Counted from the stretch's first letter, positions 17,028-25,977 are shown. The stretch: 51,703 nt of DNA from Mycolicibacterium iranicum (GCF_001650495.1 NZ_LWCS01000040.1:1-51703); one strand, 5' to 3'. Notes: a model not told the origin generated them from the letters alone. Program-made: numbers and translations.

Positions 17028-18241
17028 TCTGCTATCGGCGGGTGCTCGGTCGCTTCGCGCAACCGCAGCACACCACCTAGCGCTCCGAACGACACCACCG
17101 CGAGTACGCCCAGCGCCCACCGCGGTCCCAGAACCGAGGCGACCGCCCCCGCGGCCAGTGACCACACCGGCCGAAAACCGAGATGTGCCATCGCGAAGAG
17201 CGACATCACGCGGCCTCGGTACAGGTCAGGTGAGAGCAGCAGCAGCGTCGAATTCAGCACCGGGATCGTGGAGCTGAAGCCGAGGCCCATGAGCCCGGCG
17301 CCGCCCCACGTCACCGGTAGCGACGTCGCAGTGGCGATGACCGCGGCGCCGGCGATCGACATCGTCGAGGCCGAGATGAGCATCAACCAGCCACCGACGC
17401 GTTGGTGCACCGTCCCGAATGCGAACAGTCCGAGGAGATTTCCAATACTGAACGCCGCGACCATCAGCCCCGATTTCTCGGGATCGACGTGCAGGGCCTC
17501 GGTGACGAACGCCGGTGTCACGGTGCGCAGTCCCTCGACCGCGGCGTTGGCCAGCGCGATGGTCACCAGGATGGTAACCATGGGCGGCGTGCGGTGCGCC
17601 ACCGCCAGTGCCCCGCCGTCGCTGTCGTCGAGTGCCTTGCGCCGCTCGGTGGAACTGCCGCCGACCTGGCCGATGGCGATCATCGCGATCGCCGGGGCAA
17701 TGAAGCTCAGGCAGTTCACCCCGAAGGCCCATGACGCACCCGCGGTGGTGAGCAGCATTGTCGACAGCAGCGACCCCGTGACTTGCCCGATGATGAACTG
17801 CATCGTGTTGATCGCGGTGGCCTTCGGCAGGATCGACTTCGGGACCAGCGCTGGAATCATCGAGCTCAGAGCGGGCTTGGCCAGCGCGTAGCAGGTGCCG
17901 AACAGTGCTGCGGTGACGATCAGCGTGGCGGGGCCCGCGTGACCGGTGAACGACAGCACAGTCAGCGCCACGCCGGCGACGAAAGCCGCTGCGTGCGTGA
18001 CGATGACGATGATCCTGGGGCCGTAGCGGTCCGTCAGGAAGCCGCCGGTGATCGCCAGCGCGAAGACCGGGGCGAAGTTCGCGAACCCCAGAACGCCGAC
18101 GAGAAAGGCAGACCCGGTCATCTGGTAGATGACCACCCCCGCCGTGACCGTCTGCAGCCACGTGCCCACGTTCGAGACGATCCCGGCCAGCCAGTAAATG
18201 ACGAATTGGCGGTATTGAAGGGGATGCCGCCCCTGACTCAC
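17024..18241 (-). CDS. MFS transporter 2 (MFS_3/EntS-like exporter type)
   Basis: A 405-residue facilitator. The opening FVIYWLAGIVSNVGTWLQTV and motif A (GGFLTDRYGPR) resemble the MFS_3 group, which contains EntS and drug exporters. The GTG start overlaps the upstream dehydrogenase stop (GTGA), so it is the last gene of the minus-strand operon that begins with the ABC ATPase. It may export a toxic intermediate or by-product; this is inferred. Its stop codon shares CTAG with the class II aldolase-type gene, which leaves no room for a terminator between the two operons. Confidence 0.8.
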   Translation of the reverse strand: MSQGRHPLQYRQFVIYWLAGIVSNVGTWLQTVTAGVVIYQMTGSAFLVGVLGFANFAPVFALAITGGFLTDRYGPRIIVIVTHAAAFVAGVALTVLSFTGHAGPATLIVTAALFGTCYALAKPALSSMIPALVPKSILPKATAINTMQFIIGQVTGSLLSTMLLTTAGASWAFGVNCLSFIAPAIAMIAIGQVGGSSTERRKALDDSDGGALAVAHRTPPMVTILVTIALANAAVEGLRTVTPAFVTEALHVDPEKSGLMVAAFSIGNLLGLFAFGTVHQRVGGWLMLISASTMSIAGAAVIATATSLPVTWGGAGLMGLGFSSTIPVLNSTLLLLSPDLYRGRVMSLFAMAHLGFRPVWSLAAGAVASVLGPRWALGVLAVVSFGALGGVLRLREATEHPPIAD

Positions 18242-19131
18242 AGATGCGCGCGAGTGAATTCGTCCATGCTGGCCTTCACTCCCTCGCCCTCTTTCCAGGC
18301 ATTCTTGAGCGCTTTGATCTCGGTGATCTCTTCACGGATGACACCCGCCACCGGCATCGGCAGAAGGGTTTCGTCGGCGCACGCGAGGAGTATGCGCATG
18401 TCCTTTTCCGCCCACGGCATCGGCCGGGATCGCAGCCAGGTGTCCAACGCCCAATTGCTGCCGCTGCTCAGCAGGAGCGCCTGCCGCAGAGACTCCAGAT
18501 CCAGGCCCAGCCGGCCGCCGAGCCGCAGGGCTTCGTAATTGGCGACCACGCAGTTCCACAGCAAAAAGTTGTTGAGCATTTTTCCGACCTGTCCCGCGCC
18601 GACATCGCCCAGCCGGAAGATGTCTTTGCCGACCACTGACAGCACCGGCAGCAGCCGGTCGAGGACGTCGCCACGACCGCCACACATGATCAGCATGTCG
18701 CCGTTCTCGGCGGCTGGTTCGCCGAGACAGAGTGTCGTGTCGACAACGACGACGCCGCGGCGGGCCGCTACTTCGGCCATCGCCACCGATGTCGAGGCCT
18801 GCACGGTGCTGCACATCCCGATGACGAAGCCCGATGCAGCGCCGGCGACGAGGCCATCCTGCGGATCGGAGATCACCTCCACGGCCTGCTCGTCGAAGCC
18901 CACCACCACCAGTGCGGCGTGGGTGATCTCAGCTGCCGCTCTTGGGGAGGGCACCAGCTCGACCCCGACCGCGGCTGCTCTGTCTCGGCTGGCCGTGGAC
19001 GGGTCATATCCCACCACCCGGTAACCGGCGCCGAGCAGATGGCGCGCCATCGGCAGCCCCATCTTGCCCAGGCCGATCACGGCGACACCGGCAGGGGGCT
19101 GAACAGACTCGTGGGGGATATCGACAGTCAA
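18238..19131 (-). CDS. NAD(P)-dependent dehydrogenase, 3-hydroxyisobutyrate/6-phosphogluconate dehydrogenase family
   Basis: A beta-hydroxyacid dehydrogenase of about 297 residues. The N-terminal Rossmann motif is VAVIGLGKMGLPMARHL; the catalytic Lys lies in the helix GAGQVGKMLNNFLLW. Family members oxidise beta-hydroxyacids or reduce tartronate-semialdehyde-like aldehydes. Start: a TTG at 19131 follows GAGGAG at good spacing and puts the Rossmann fold about 14 residues in. A TTG at 19146 and a GTG at 19197 (overlapping the ThDP gene by 25 bases) are alternatives. It is coupled with the ThDP enzyme upstream and could reduce the aldehyde that enzyme forms. Confidence 0.8.
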   Translation of the reverse strand: MTVDIPHESVQPPAGVAVIGLGKMGLPMARHLLGAGYRVVGYDPSTASRDRAAAVGVELVPSPRAAAEITHAALVVVGFDEQAVEVISDPQDGLVAGAASGFVIGMCSTVQASTSVAMAEVAARRGVVVVDTTLCLGEPAAENGDMLIMCGGRGDVLDRLLPVLSVVGKDIFRLGDVGAGQVGKMLNNFLLWNCVVANYEALRLGGRLGLDLESLRQALLLSSGSNWALDTWLRSRPMPWAEKDMRILLACADETLLPMPVAGVIREEITEIKALKNAWKEGEGVKASMDEFTRAHL

Positions 19132-19172
19132 AGGTTGCTCCTCAAGACTGGCTCCTCTAAGCGACGGGGTGG

Positions 19173-20903
19173 TCAATGAGCGCGTTCCGGCCAGCACACC
19201 ACGTCGACCAGCGCTGGCCGCCCGGCCTGCACTGTCTTGACTGCGCGGTTGAGGGCGGCGGTCAGGTCTGTCGGATCAACAACCGGACCTTCGGCCTGCC
19301 ACCCGAAAGATTTTGCCATTGAAGCGAAGTCGACTGCCGGCTGATCGATGGTGATGCCTATCGCGGCGTCTTCGCGTGGAGTGTTGCGGACGTCGGCCAT
19401 CTCAAGTTGATGATTCCAGTCGTTGTTGTAGGCCCGGTTATTCACCATGACCATCAGTAACGGCAGCTGGTACTTCGACGCCACCCACAAGGCGCCGGCG
19501 TCGAACAACAGATCGCCGTCCGGCTGCAGGTCGACCACGAGCTTGCCGCTCCCTTTGTGCGCCAGGGCAACACCGAGCGAGATGCCGATCTGAGTGGCCG
19601 TACCCAGGCTGCGTCCAGGATGACGGTCGGGCCGGTCGAATTTCCACAGTCTTGGCGCCCAGCCGTCGCCGGTGCCGGCGGTGAGCACCCAATCCGAGCC
19701 CTCGATCGCCTCACCCACGGCGGCGACCAACTGTGCTGAGGTGATCCCGCCGCGCGGGTCGGGGTTCTGGCTTTTCTGATACCACGTGGCGCGGCACACG
19801 GCATGCCGTTCGGCAAGGATTGCGCGCCACTTCTCTCGGCAGCCGTCGTCGTCGCGCAACAGCTCTCGACACATTGAAAGCAGTTGCGGCAGCGCTACAG
19901 AGGTGTCGGCGAGGATCCGTTGATCCGGTTCATACCAGCTGCCGTAGTCCGCCGACCAAGACGAGATCCCGATGTCGGCGAACCCGATGTCGACCAGTGT
20001 GGCGCCCGGTGCCAGTTTGGGCCGACCACCGCGGTCACGTTTGGTCAGCACCGCGGTGTGCTGGCCGATGTCCTTGACGTCGAGGAGCACGACGGTGTCG
20101 GCTTCGGATAAGGAAGGCGTCCCGGTCTGGTTGAGCGGATGCGCGGTGGGATAGTTGGGGCGCATTCCCGTGTCGACGACGCCGGCGCCGAGCAACTCGG
20201 TGAGTTCCACCAAAATCGGCCACATCGCTGGATCGCGTCCCACGGCGCCTGTAACAAACATCGGACGGTGCGCCGACACGAGCGACTCCGCCGCCCGCCG
20301 CAGCGCCACGGGGTCCGGAGCCAACCGCGACGGGGGACGGGGCGACGCAGTCGCGGGCCAGTCCTGCGCTTGGAGTTCCTCTTCCTGCAACTCCGAATCG
20401 ACCGCTACATACACTGGGCCTTTCGGCTCTGTGACCGAGATCGTTTGCGCGCGAGCCAAACTGTCGTTCAGGGCAGCATTGGATGCCGGATAGTCATCCC
20501 ACTTCGTGTAGTCGCGCACCGCCGTGTTCTGAATGTTCGCCGAGTGAACCCAGTCGATCCAGGGCCGGCGGACCGCGGCGTCCATCGGACCTGCGCCGCC
20601 GAGAAGCAGCATCGGTACCCGGTCGGCGTAGGCGTAGTAGACACCCAGCGTGGCGTGAAGCAGACCGACGAGGTCGTGGATGACGACTGCCATCGGCCGG
20701 CCTGTTGCCTTCGCGTAGCCGTGGGCGATCCCGACCGCGATCTTTTCGTGCGGCACCTCGACGATCTGTGGTCCCTCGGCGCCGGCGACCACCAGCGACT
20801 CGTGCAACCCCCGGAATGAGGCTCCAGGATTGAAGGCTACATGCTCTATTCCGAAGGACCGCAGGGCTTCGACGACCATGTCGGATCCATAGGTATGGCG
20901 CAT
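19173..20903 (-). CDS. Thiamine diphosphate-dependent enzyme (acetolactate synthase/benzoylformate decarboxylase family)
   Basis: A 576-residue three-domain ThDP enzyme. The cofactor-activating glutamate is Glu53 in VPHEKIAVGIAHGYA. The ThDP-binding motif, usually GDG-x(24-28)-NN, appears as PDGDLLF followed about 27 residues later by NNRAYNN, so the first Gly is replaced by Pro. The family decarboxylates 2-oxoacids or makes and breaks C-C bonds next to a carbonyl. It is close to a dehydrogenase for beta-hydroxyacids and behind an ABC importer, so a 2-oxoacid decarboxylase is plausible; biosynthetic acetolactate synthase is unlikely because there is no ilvN partner. It starts 3 bases after the permease stop. 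Confidence 0.82.
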   Translation of the reverse strand: MRHTYGSDMVVEALRSFGIEHVAFNPGASFRGLHESLVVAGAEGPQIVEVPHEKIAVGIAHGYAKATGRPMAVVIHDLVGLLHATLGVYYAYADRVPMLLLGGAGPMDAAVRRPWIDWVHSANIQNTAVRDYTKWDDYPASNAALNDSLARAQTISVTEPKGPVYVAVDSELQEEELQAQDWPATASPRPPSRLAPDPVALRRAAESLVSAHRPMFVTGAVGRDPAMWPILVELTELLGAGVVDTGMRPNYPTAHPLNQTGTPSLSEADTVVLLDVKDIGQHTAVLTKRDRGGRPKLAPGATLVDIGFADIGISSWSADYGSWYEPDQRILADTSVALPQLLSMCRELLRDDDGCREKWRAILAERHAVCRATWYQKSQNPDPRGGITSAQLVAAVGEAIEGSDWVLTAGTGDGWAPRLWKFDRPDRHPGRSLGTATQIGISLGVALAHKGSGKLVVDLQPDGDLLFDAGALWVASKYQLPLLMVMVNNRAYNNDWNHQLEMADVRNTPREDAAIGITIDQPAVDFASMAKSFGWQAEGPVVDPTDLTAALNRAVKTVQAGRPALVDVVCWPERAH

Positions 20904-20906
20904 TGG

Positions 20907-22661
20907 TCAGCTACCCGACCCCAGCACGCCCAGGCGTTTCATCAGGTAGACGAAGGCCATCAGCACGATCACGACAAGCACACTGGCTGCCGACAGCAGG
21001 CCGAGCTCACCGTTCTGCCAGTAATCAAAGATGAGGATCGAGAACAGTCGAGTATCGACGGTGTAAACCATGATGCTGCCTGCCAGTTCCCTGACCGAAA
21101 GCAGTGCGGCGTATAGGAATCCGCCAAACAGCGTCGGCAGCACAAGCGGCAGTGCGATTTTGCGCATCCGCCGGAGCCAGCCGGCACCCGCCATCGCGCC
21201 CGCTTCTTCGAGTTCGACGTCGACCTGGGCCAAGCCCGCGGTCGCGGTACGCACGCCGTAGGGCAGGAACCTGGTGACGTGCAACAGAATCAGTATCAAC
21301 ATCGTCCCGTACAGCGGGAACGGCACGTTGAGTGCCATGGATAGGAAAGCCATGCCCATCACGATGCCGGGCACCACGAGCGGAACGGATGCGACGGTGT
21401 CGACTACCCAGGCGGCTTTCATCTTCGACCGCACGGTAATCCACGCGATCGCCAGGGCGATGACGCTGACAATCAGGGCGCTGGTGATCGCCAGGACCGC
21501 CGTGTTGGAGACTGCGTTCTGGAAGTCGGGGCGGGCGATGACGTTCTCGTAGTTCCCAAAGCTGAGCCTGTCCAACGCGGCGGCGCTCGGTGTCTCGAAT
21601 GACGGTAGCAACGAAGACCACACAAGCACCAGGACCGGCATCACCACGACCGCCAGTGCGTACAGCAGCACCCCGAGGGTGACTGCCCACCGCCACGGAC
21701 CCAGGTCCAATCGGGTTACTGCTGAGCCTTTCCCGGTGATGGTGGCATACTGCCCACTGCGTTTGAGTACGCGCCCATACAGGAAGATGCCGATCGACGT
21801 GATCGCCACCAGTAGCACGCTGTAGGCCGACGCCAGGGCGAAGTTTGGCGGGGAATCTCTGATCGCGAGGTAGATCAGCGAGGTGAATACCGGGATGCGG
21901 GCCGGGATACCGATCAAGGCCGGTGTCTCGAAGGATTCGATGGTGCGCACGAAGATGAGCAGCAGCACACCGAGCAGCGTGGGAGCGCCGAGAGGCGCGG
22001 TGATCCTCCGCAAGGTGCGCCGTACGCCCGCCCCTGCGACCCTGGCCGCCTCTTCCAGAGAGCTGTCGACCGATCGCAGATATCCGGCGACCATGAGGTA
22101 GGCCAGGGGAGAGGCCTGCGCGCCCTCCAGGACGATCATGCCCGGCATGGAGTAGATGTTGATCAGACCGTCCAACGGCGTGAAGCTGGCGACGAATTGA
22201 TTTATCAGCCCGGTGTCGGGTGAGAACATCAATACGCCACTCAATGTGAACAGCACTCCGGGAATTGCCAAGGGCATCAACCCGATTGGCAGTAGCCAGC
22301 CCCGCAGCGGAGCGTTAGTGCGTTCCCCGACCCACGCCAGCGATCCCCCGATCGTCACGGCGATGATGCAGACGCCCACTCCGTAAAGCAGCGAGTTCCG
22401 AACCAGCGGCCACAGGTTGGAGGACCCGAAGACCTCCCGATAGTTTTCTAGGGTACGGCTGGTGTCGGCGGCGAGGATGCCTGGACTGAAGCTGTTCCAC
22501 ACTAGGTAGATCAGCGGCACGAGAAGGAATGCCACCAACGCCGCTCCGCAGAGCCACCCCATGGGCCTGGACACTGCCCGCAGCGCGGTCCGTGAACGCG
22601 AGTCCCAGACATCCGGTGGGGGCGCGGGCTCCGGGGGTGCGAGCAGGGTCGGCTGAGTCAC
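20907..22661 (-). CDS. ABC transporter permease, fused double domain (FbpB-like)
   Basis: A 584-residue membrane protein with two BPD transport domains in tandem. Each has its EAA loop for contact with the ATPase: EEAARVAGAGVRRTLRRI in the first half and ELEEAGAMAGAGWLRRMRK in the second. About 12 membrane segments are expected. This architecture is typical of Fe(III) (FbpB) and 2-aminoethylphosphonate-type importers. The GTG start overlaps the binding-protein stop (GTGA). Given the catabolic neighbours, an organic substrate is more likely than iron. Confidence 0.87.
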   Translation of the reverse strand: MTQPTLLAPPEPAPPPDVWDSRSRTALRAVSRPMGWLCGAALVAFLLVPLIYLVWNSFSPGILAADTSRTLENYREVFGSSNLWPLVRNSLLYGVGVCIIAVTIGGSLAWVGERTNAPLRGWLLPIGLMPLAIPGVLFTLSGVLMFSPDTGLINQFVASFTPLDGLINIYSMPGMIVLEGAQASPLAYLMVAGYLRSVDSSLEEAARVAGAGVRRTLRRITAPLGAPTLLGVLLLIFVRTIESFETPALIGIPARIPVFTSLIYLAIRDSPPNFALASAYSVLLVAITSIGIFLYGRVLKRSGQYATITGKGSAVTRLDLGPWRWAVTLGVLLYALAVVVMPVLVLVWSSLLPSFETPSAAALDRLSFGNYENVIARPDFQNAVSNTAVLAITSALIVSVIALAIAWITVRSKMKAAWVVDTVASVPLVVPGIVMGMAFLSMALNVPFPLYGTMLILILLHVTRFLPYGVRTATAGLAQVDVELEEAGAMAGAGWLRRMRKIALPLVLPTLFGGFLYAALLSVRELAGSIMVYTVDTRLFSILIFDYWQNGELGLLSAASVLVVIVLMAFVYLMKRLGVLGSGS

Positions 22662-23683
22662 TGGACGCCGAAGACGCTTTCGAAGTCCTCGGCCGCCTTG
22701 GACTGGAGCTCGGCGGTGTCCGGAGAGAGGATCAACAGGTTCGGGTCAGCGAGAGCGTCGGCGGTTCCGTCATCGCCGATGCGATTGAAACCTATTTCCG
22801 CGTCAGTGGCTATTCCGTTCTCGCTGAAGAACCAGGTGAGGAAGACGTTGGTGGCGTCCGGATTCGGGGCGCCGTTGAAGGTCGCTAGCCAGTCGATGTT
22901 CAGCAGCGGGGGATCCCATGGTGCACCCGCGATCGGCAAGCCCTTGGCCTCGCGGCGTTCCACGTGATACGACAGCGTCATTATGGCGGCCTTGGCCTGA
23001 CCGACCGCAATCAGTTCGGCGAGTGCGCCACGGCCTTCATCGCGGATTTGCGGCTCCTGTGCGGCCAGCTGCTGGAAGAGCTCCAATCCCTTCTCGGGAC
23101 CCATCGAGGCGTAGACCTGGTAGGCCCACTCCACGTCGTTGGCTCCGATGATGAACTGACCCCTCCAGTACGGCTTGAGGAAGTCCATGTAGCTCTTCGG
23201 CCACTCCGGCTCGGGCACGAGGTTGGTGTTGTACGGGGTGTAGTGACCGAAGTAGCGCGTGCCCGCGTAGGTGCCGTCTGGTGCCTTTGTGCGGTCCGGC
23301 AGCGCATCGGTGATCGATGAGGGCAGCGGGGCCAGGATGCCCGCCTCGGCGAGCTGCGACATCGGCAAGGAATTGATCTCCACGACATCGGCCTTTTGCT
23401 GCTTGGCTGACGCCTCGGTGATGAGACGGGCGACCATGTCACTCGAGGAACCGCGGATGATCTCCAATGTGTACCCGGGGTTCGCCGTCTCGAAGGCCGT
23501 CTTCAGTTCAGGCAGGCCGTCTTCGGGCCGTGTTGTGTAATACACGACGTTGTTCCCGCCGCCCTCAGCGCCTTCGGATTGTCCGCCACCGCCACCGCCG
23601 CCGCATGCCACGAGACCGAGGCCGAGGGCTGCTGCCAACGCGATCTTCGCCGTCCGACGCAGGCTCCGTCTCTTGATGCTCAT
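22658..23683 (-). CDS. ABC transporter substrate-binding lipoprotein (family 1)
   Basis: A 341-residue extracellular solute-binding protein. The N-terminus MSIKRRSLRRTAK with a hydrophobic stretch and lipobox LVAC marks a lipoprotein; a Gly-rich linker follows. VVYYTTRPEDGLPELKTAFE is the usual first beta-strand and helix of this family. The ATG at 23683 follows GGAGAGG and is preferred to an upstream ATG at 23701. The gene lies 70 bases after the ATPase gene and is coupled to the permease. The ligand is unknown. Confidence 0.87.
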   Translation of the reverse strand: MSIKRRSLRRTAKIALAAALGLGLVACGGGGGGGQSEGAEGGGNNVVYYTTRPEDGLPELKTAFETANPGYTLEIIRGSSSDMVARLITEASAKQQKADVVEINSLPMSQLAEAGILAPLPSSITDALPDRTKAPDGTYAGTRYFGHYTPYNTNLVPEPEWPKSYMDFLKPYWRGQFIIGANDVEWAYQVYASMGPEKGLELFQQLAAQEPQIRDEGRGALAELIAVGQAKAAIMTLSYHVERREAKGLPIAGAPWDPPLLNIDWLATFNGAPNPDATNVFLTWFFSENGIATDAEIGFNRIGDDGTADALADPNLLILSPDTAELQSKAAEDFESVFGVQ

Positions 23684-23753
23684 TTTTGTCCTCTCCATCA
23701 ACGTCTGCAGTCAATTGTGTTGATTCTGATATTGATTCGTCGGAAAGCCGGTG

Positions 23754-24989
23754 TCAGGCGCTGGCTGCCTTCGAGCTGAGGTGGTCGTGGACCGGTTCGT
23801 AGTCATCGATTTCTGCCGACCCGGTCTCGCTGGGGCGCACCCAGCCGCCGTCCGGTGCGTCATCGGAGGTGTCGAACAACCGCACCTGATTGGTGGGGAT
23901 GCGAACAACGACATCCTCGAAACGGGAGAACTCAGCCGAGGGATGTACGTGTCCGCGGAGAATGAGGCCGTTGACGTCGACCTCGGTATAGACGTACTGA
24001 CCGTAGAACACCGATCGGGCGATCCTTCCGTGGAAGACGCTGTGTCCGTCGGCGAATGCCTCCGTCCCCGCCGCGGCTTCCGGGAGAACCTCGATCTGCT
24101 CGGGCCGGACGATGACTTCGCAGTCGTCACCGGCAGCCAGGCTCGATTCCTGCAAGGCCGCCGTCGACACGAGATCGCCCATGGGAGAGCTGATCTGAAG
24201 GCCTGAACCGTCGCGACCGGTGACCTTTCCGGTGAATCGATTGATGCTGCCGACGAACTCCGCCACGAATGTGGAGGCGGGCTCGTTGTAGATTTCGCGA
24301 GGCGTGCCCACCTGGATGACCTCGCCGGCTCGCATGACTGCGACGAGGTTCGACATCGACAGCGCTTCGGCCTGATCGTGGGTCACGTACAGGACCGCGA
24401 GCTTGCGACGACGTTGCAGTGAGCGGATCTCCATGCGCATGGCCTGGCGCAATCCCGCGTCCAGGTTGGATAGCGGCTCGTCAAGCAGAAGGAGCGCGGG
24501 GTCTGTGACGAGAGCACGGGCCAGCGCCAGCCTCTGTTTCTGGCCGCCGGAGAGCTGATTTGCCGGCCTATCGAGGTGCTCGTGGAGCTGGACAGCGTTC
24601 ATCGCGGTCTTGACCCGTTCGGTCACCTCGGAGCGCGAGGGTCGGGCCCCCCGCGGCAGGGACTGCAACGGGAATGCGACGTTTTGAGCACATGTCATGT
24701 GCGGCCAGATGGCATAGCTCTGGAACACCATGGCGAGATTGCGGCGTTCGGGCGGAAGATGGATGCGCCCGGAAGCCGAAAAAACCGTCTTGCCACCGAT
24801 ACGGATCGTGCCGCCGTCGGGTCGCTCGAGGCCGGCGACGGAGCGCAATGTCGTGGTCTTGCCGCATCCGCTCGGTCCCAGCAACGTGAAGAACTTCTCG
24901 TCGGGGACCGTCAGGTTGATGCCCTTGAGCGCCTTCACGGGCTTACCTCGCGCGATAAACGTCCGTTCGAGGCTTTCGATCTCGATCAT
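23754..24989 (-). CDS. ABC transporter ATP-binding protein (FbpC/PotA-like)
   Basis: A 411-residue ATPase that drives the importer. Walker A is GPSGCGKT (about residues 38-45), the signature is LSGGQKQR, Walker B is ALLLLDEPLSNLD, and the switch His is in YVTHDQAEALS. A C-terminal TOBE region of about 150 residues follows. It is the first gene of the minus-strand operon ATPase, binding protein, permease, ThDP enzyme, dehydrogenase, MFS. GAGAGG lies just upstream of the ATG. Confidence 0.9.
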   Translation of the reverse strand: MIEIESLERTFIARGKPVKALKGINLTVPDEKFFTLLGPSGCGKTTTLRSVAGLERPDGGTIRIGGKTVFSASGRIHLPPERRNLAMVFQSYAIWPHMTCAQNVAFPLQSLPRGARPSRSEVTERVKTAMNAVQLHEHLDRPANQLSGGQKQRLALARALVTDPALLLLDEPLSNLDAGLRQAMRMEIRSLQRRRKLAVLYVTHDQAEALSMSNLVAVMRAGEVIQVGTPREIYNEPASTFVAEFVGSINRFTGKVTGRDGSGLQISSPMGDLVSTAALQESSLAAGDDCEVIVRPEQIEVLPEAAAGTEAFADGHSVFHGRIARSVFYGQYVYTEVDVNGLILRGHVHPSAEFSRFEDVVVRIPTNQVRLFDTSDDAPDGGWVRPSETGSAEIDDYEPVHDHLSSKAASA

Positions 24990-25264
24990 TGCGCCCTCTC
25001 TTCCGAGCGGACCCGCCAGGCGTGTTTGTATCTTAAATCCATGATTTTTCGAACGATAGACGAATAATGTGACCTACGCCACCCCTCAGTTGCCGTCCAT
25101 CGAGTGGCGACACGTCGCGTTTGGACGTGATGGACGCCATCGGTGTAGGTCATGGTAATTGAAAGATAATGGATCCAGGAATGTGACGTGCCGAATTCGC
25201 GCACTTCGGACCATCTCTTAACACAATTGTCAAAATGCCTGGGCCACTGCGGATCTGAAAAAGC
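24990..25264. promoter_or_regulatory. Promoter region of the ABC/ThDP operon
   Basis: No gene was seen in this stretch, which lies between the ABC ATPase start and the terminator behind the cupin gene. The island motif TTGTATCTTAAATC lies at 25026-25039, 37 bases upstream of the ATPase start and in the reverse orientation to the operon. The region between 25030 and 25250 is more AT-rich than the genes, as expected for a promoter with its operators. Confidence 0.45.
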
Positions 25265-25305
25265 AAAGACCATGCCCCGCCGTCGTCCGGCGGGGCATGG
25301 TCTTT
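25265..25305 (-). terminator. Intrinsic terminator behind the cupin gene
   Basis: A perfect 18-bp stem (25265-25282 with 25288-25305) and a 5-base TCGTC loop. On the minus strand the hairpin follows the cupin stop by 17 bases and is followed by TTTGCTTTTTC, so it has the stem and T-run of a classical rho-independent terminator, which is uncommon in mycobacteria. It insulates the cupin gene from the ABC operon. Confidence 0.85.
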
Positions 25306-25322
25306 AGGTGTGGCGCTGCGGG

Positions 25323-25841
25323 CTAGCTTGTTTCGGGGAAGCGTTCGATTTGATGGAGGCCGAGGGCTTTGACGGCGAAGGTGTCCTGGACGGCGAGGTA
25401 GCGGGCGACCTCGGTGTCGCTGTCGTTGAAGTGTTGGTGCCACATCCAGACGGGGAAGCTGAACATGTCGCCTTCTTCCCAGTCGATGCGTTGTTTGTTG
25501 ATGCCGTCCCAGCTGATGATGGTGTGGCCAGTGCCGCGCACGATATAGATGACGGCTTCGGTGGTGTGGCGGTGGTTGACCGATTCGCCCTTCGGGGGTA
25601 GCTCGCTGACGTGTGGTTGCAGGCGGATGTCGCCGCCGAGGCGGTAGAAGCGGGCTTTGGTGTTGCGGTATTCGCGTGGGGTGAGTTCGGTGGTTTTGAG
25701 GTCTTTGATGATGACGGCTTCGGTGGGCGGGTTCTTCTGGTTCCACTGTTCGCGATTGGTCATCTCGCTGTTGGCGGTCTCACTGAGCGCCTGGTCGCGA
25801 ACCTCGATGTCCTCGATCGAATCAATCTTCTTCTCAGGCAT
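25323..25841 (-). CDS. Cupin-domain protein
   Basis: A 172-residue single-domain cupin. Cupin motif 1 is NHRHTTEAVIYIVRGTG (two His and a Glu as metal ligands), and motif 2 lies in EEGDMFSFPVWMWHQHFN, with the further His. Such small cupins can be dioxygenases, isomerases or sensors; gentisate-dioxygenase-like and ring-cleaving activities are possible but unproven. The start at 25841 is set by GGGAGGAATC directly upstream; a longer frame to 26120 has a composition unlike a protein. It is monocistronic, ends in an intrinsic terminator, and faces the zinc-ribbon gene across a shared promoter region. Confidence 0.83.
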   Translation of the reverse strand: MPEKKIDSIEDIEVRDQALSETANSEMTNREQWNQKNPPTEAVIIKDLKTTELTPREYRNTKARFYRLGGDIRLQPHVSELPPKGESVNHRHTTEAVIYIVRGTGHTIISWDGINKQRIDWEEGDMFSFPVWMWHQHFNDSDTEVARYLAVQDTFAVKALGLHQIERFPETS

Positions 25842-25888
25842 GCCTGATTCCTCCCTGCTCTTAAATGTAGGGCCAAAGTAAGCCCTTC

Positions 25889-25910
25889 GATTTAGGATAA
25901 TAGATACAAT
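25889..25910. promoter_or_regulatory. Island motif in the divergent cupin/zinc-ribbon promoter
   Basis: The minus strand reads ATTGTATCTATTATCC from 25910, matching the motif at the hydroxylase and amidase operons; TATTAT would be the -10 for the cupin gene. On the plus strand TACAAT (25905-25910) could be the -10 for the zinc-ribbon gene at 25978. One bound protein could thus control both directions. Confidence 0.45.
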
Positions 25911-25977
25911 CTGGCGGTCAACCGCTCGACGCGGACAGGATTTCGACGACCGGCAGCCACTCGAAACAGGAGTTGTG

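Noticed and set aside
20907..24989. Ferric iron importer FbpABC
   Set aside because: The architecture is compatible, but co-transcription with a ThDP enzyme and a dehydrogenase points to an organic substrate; the family covers several ligands.
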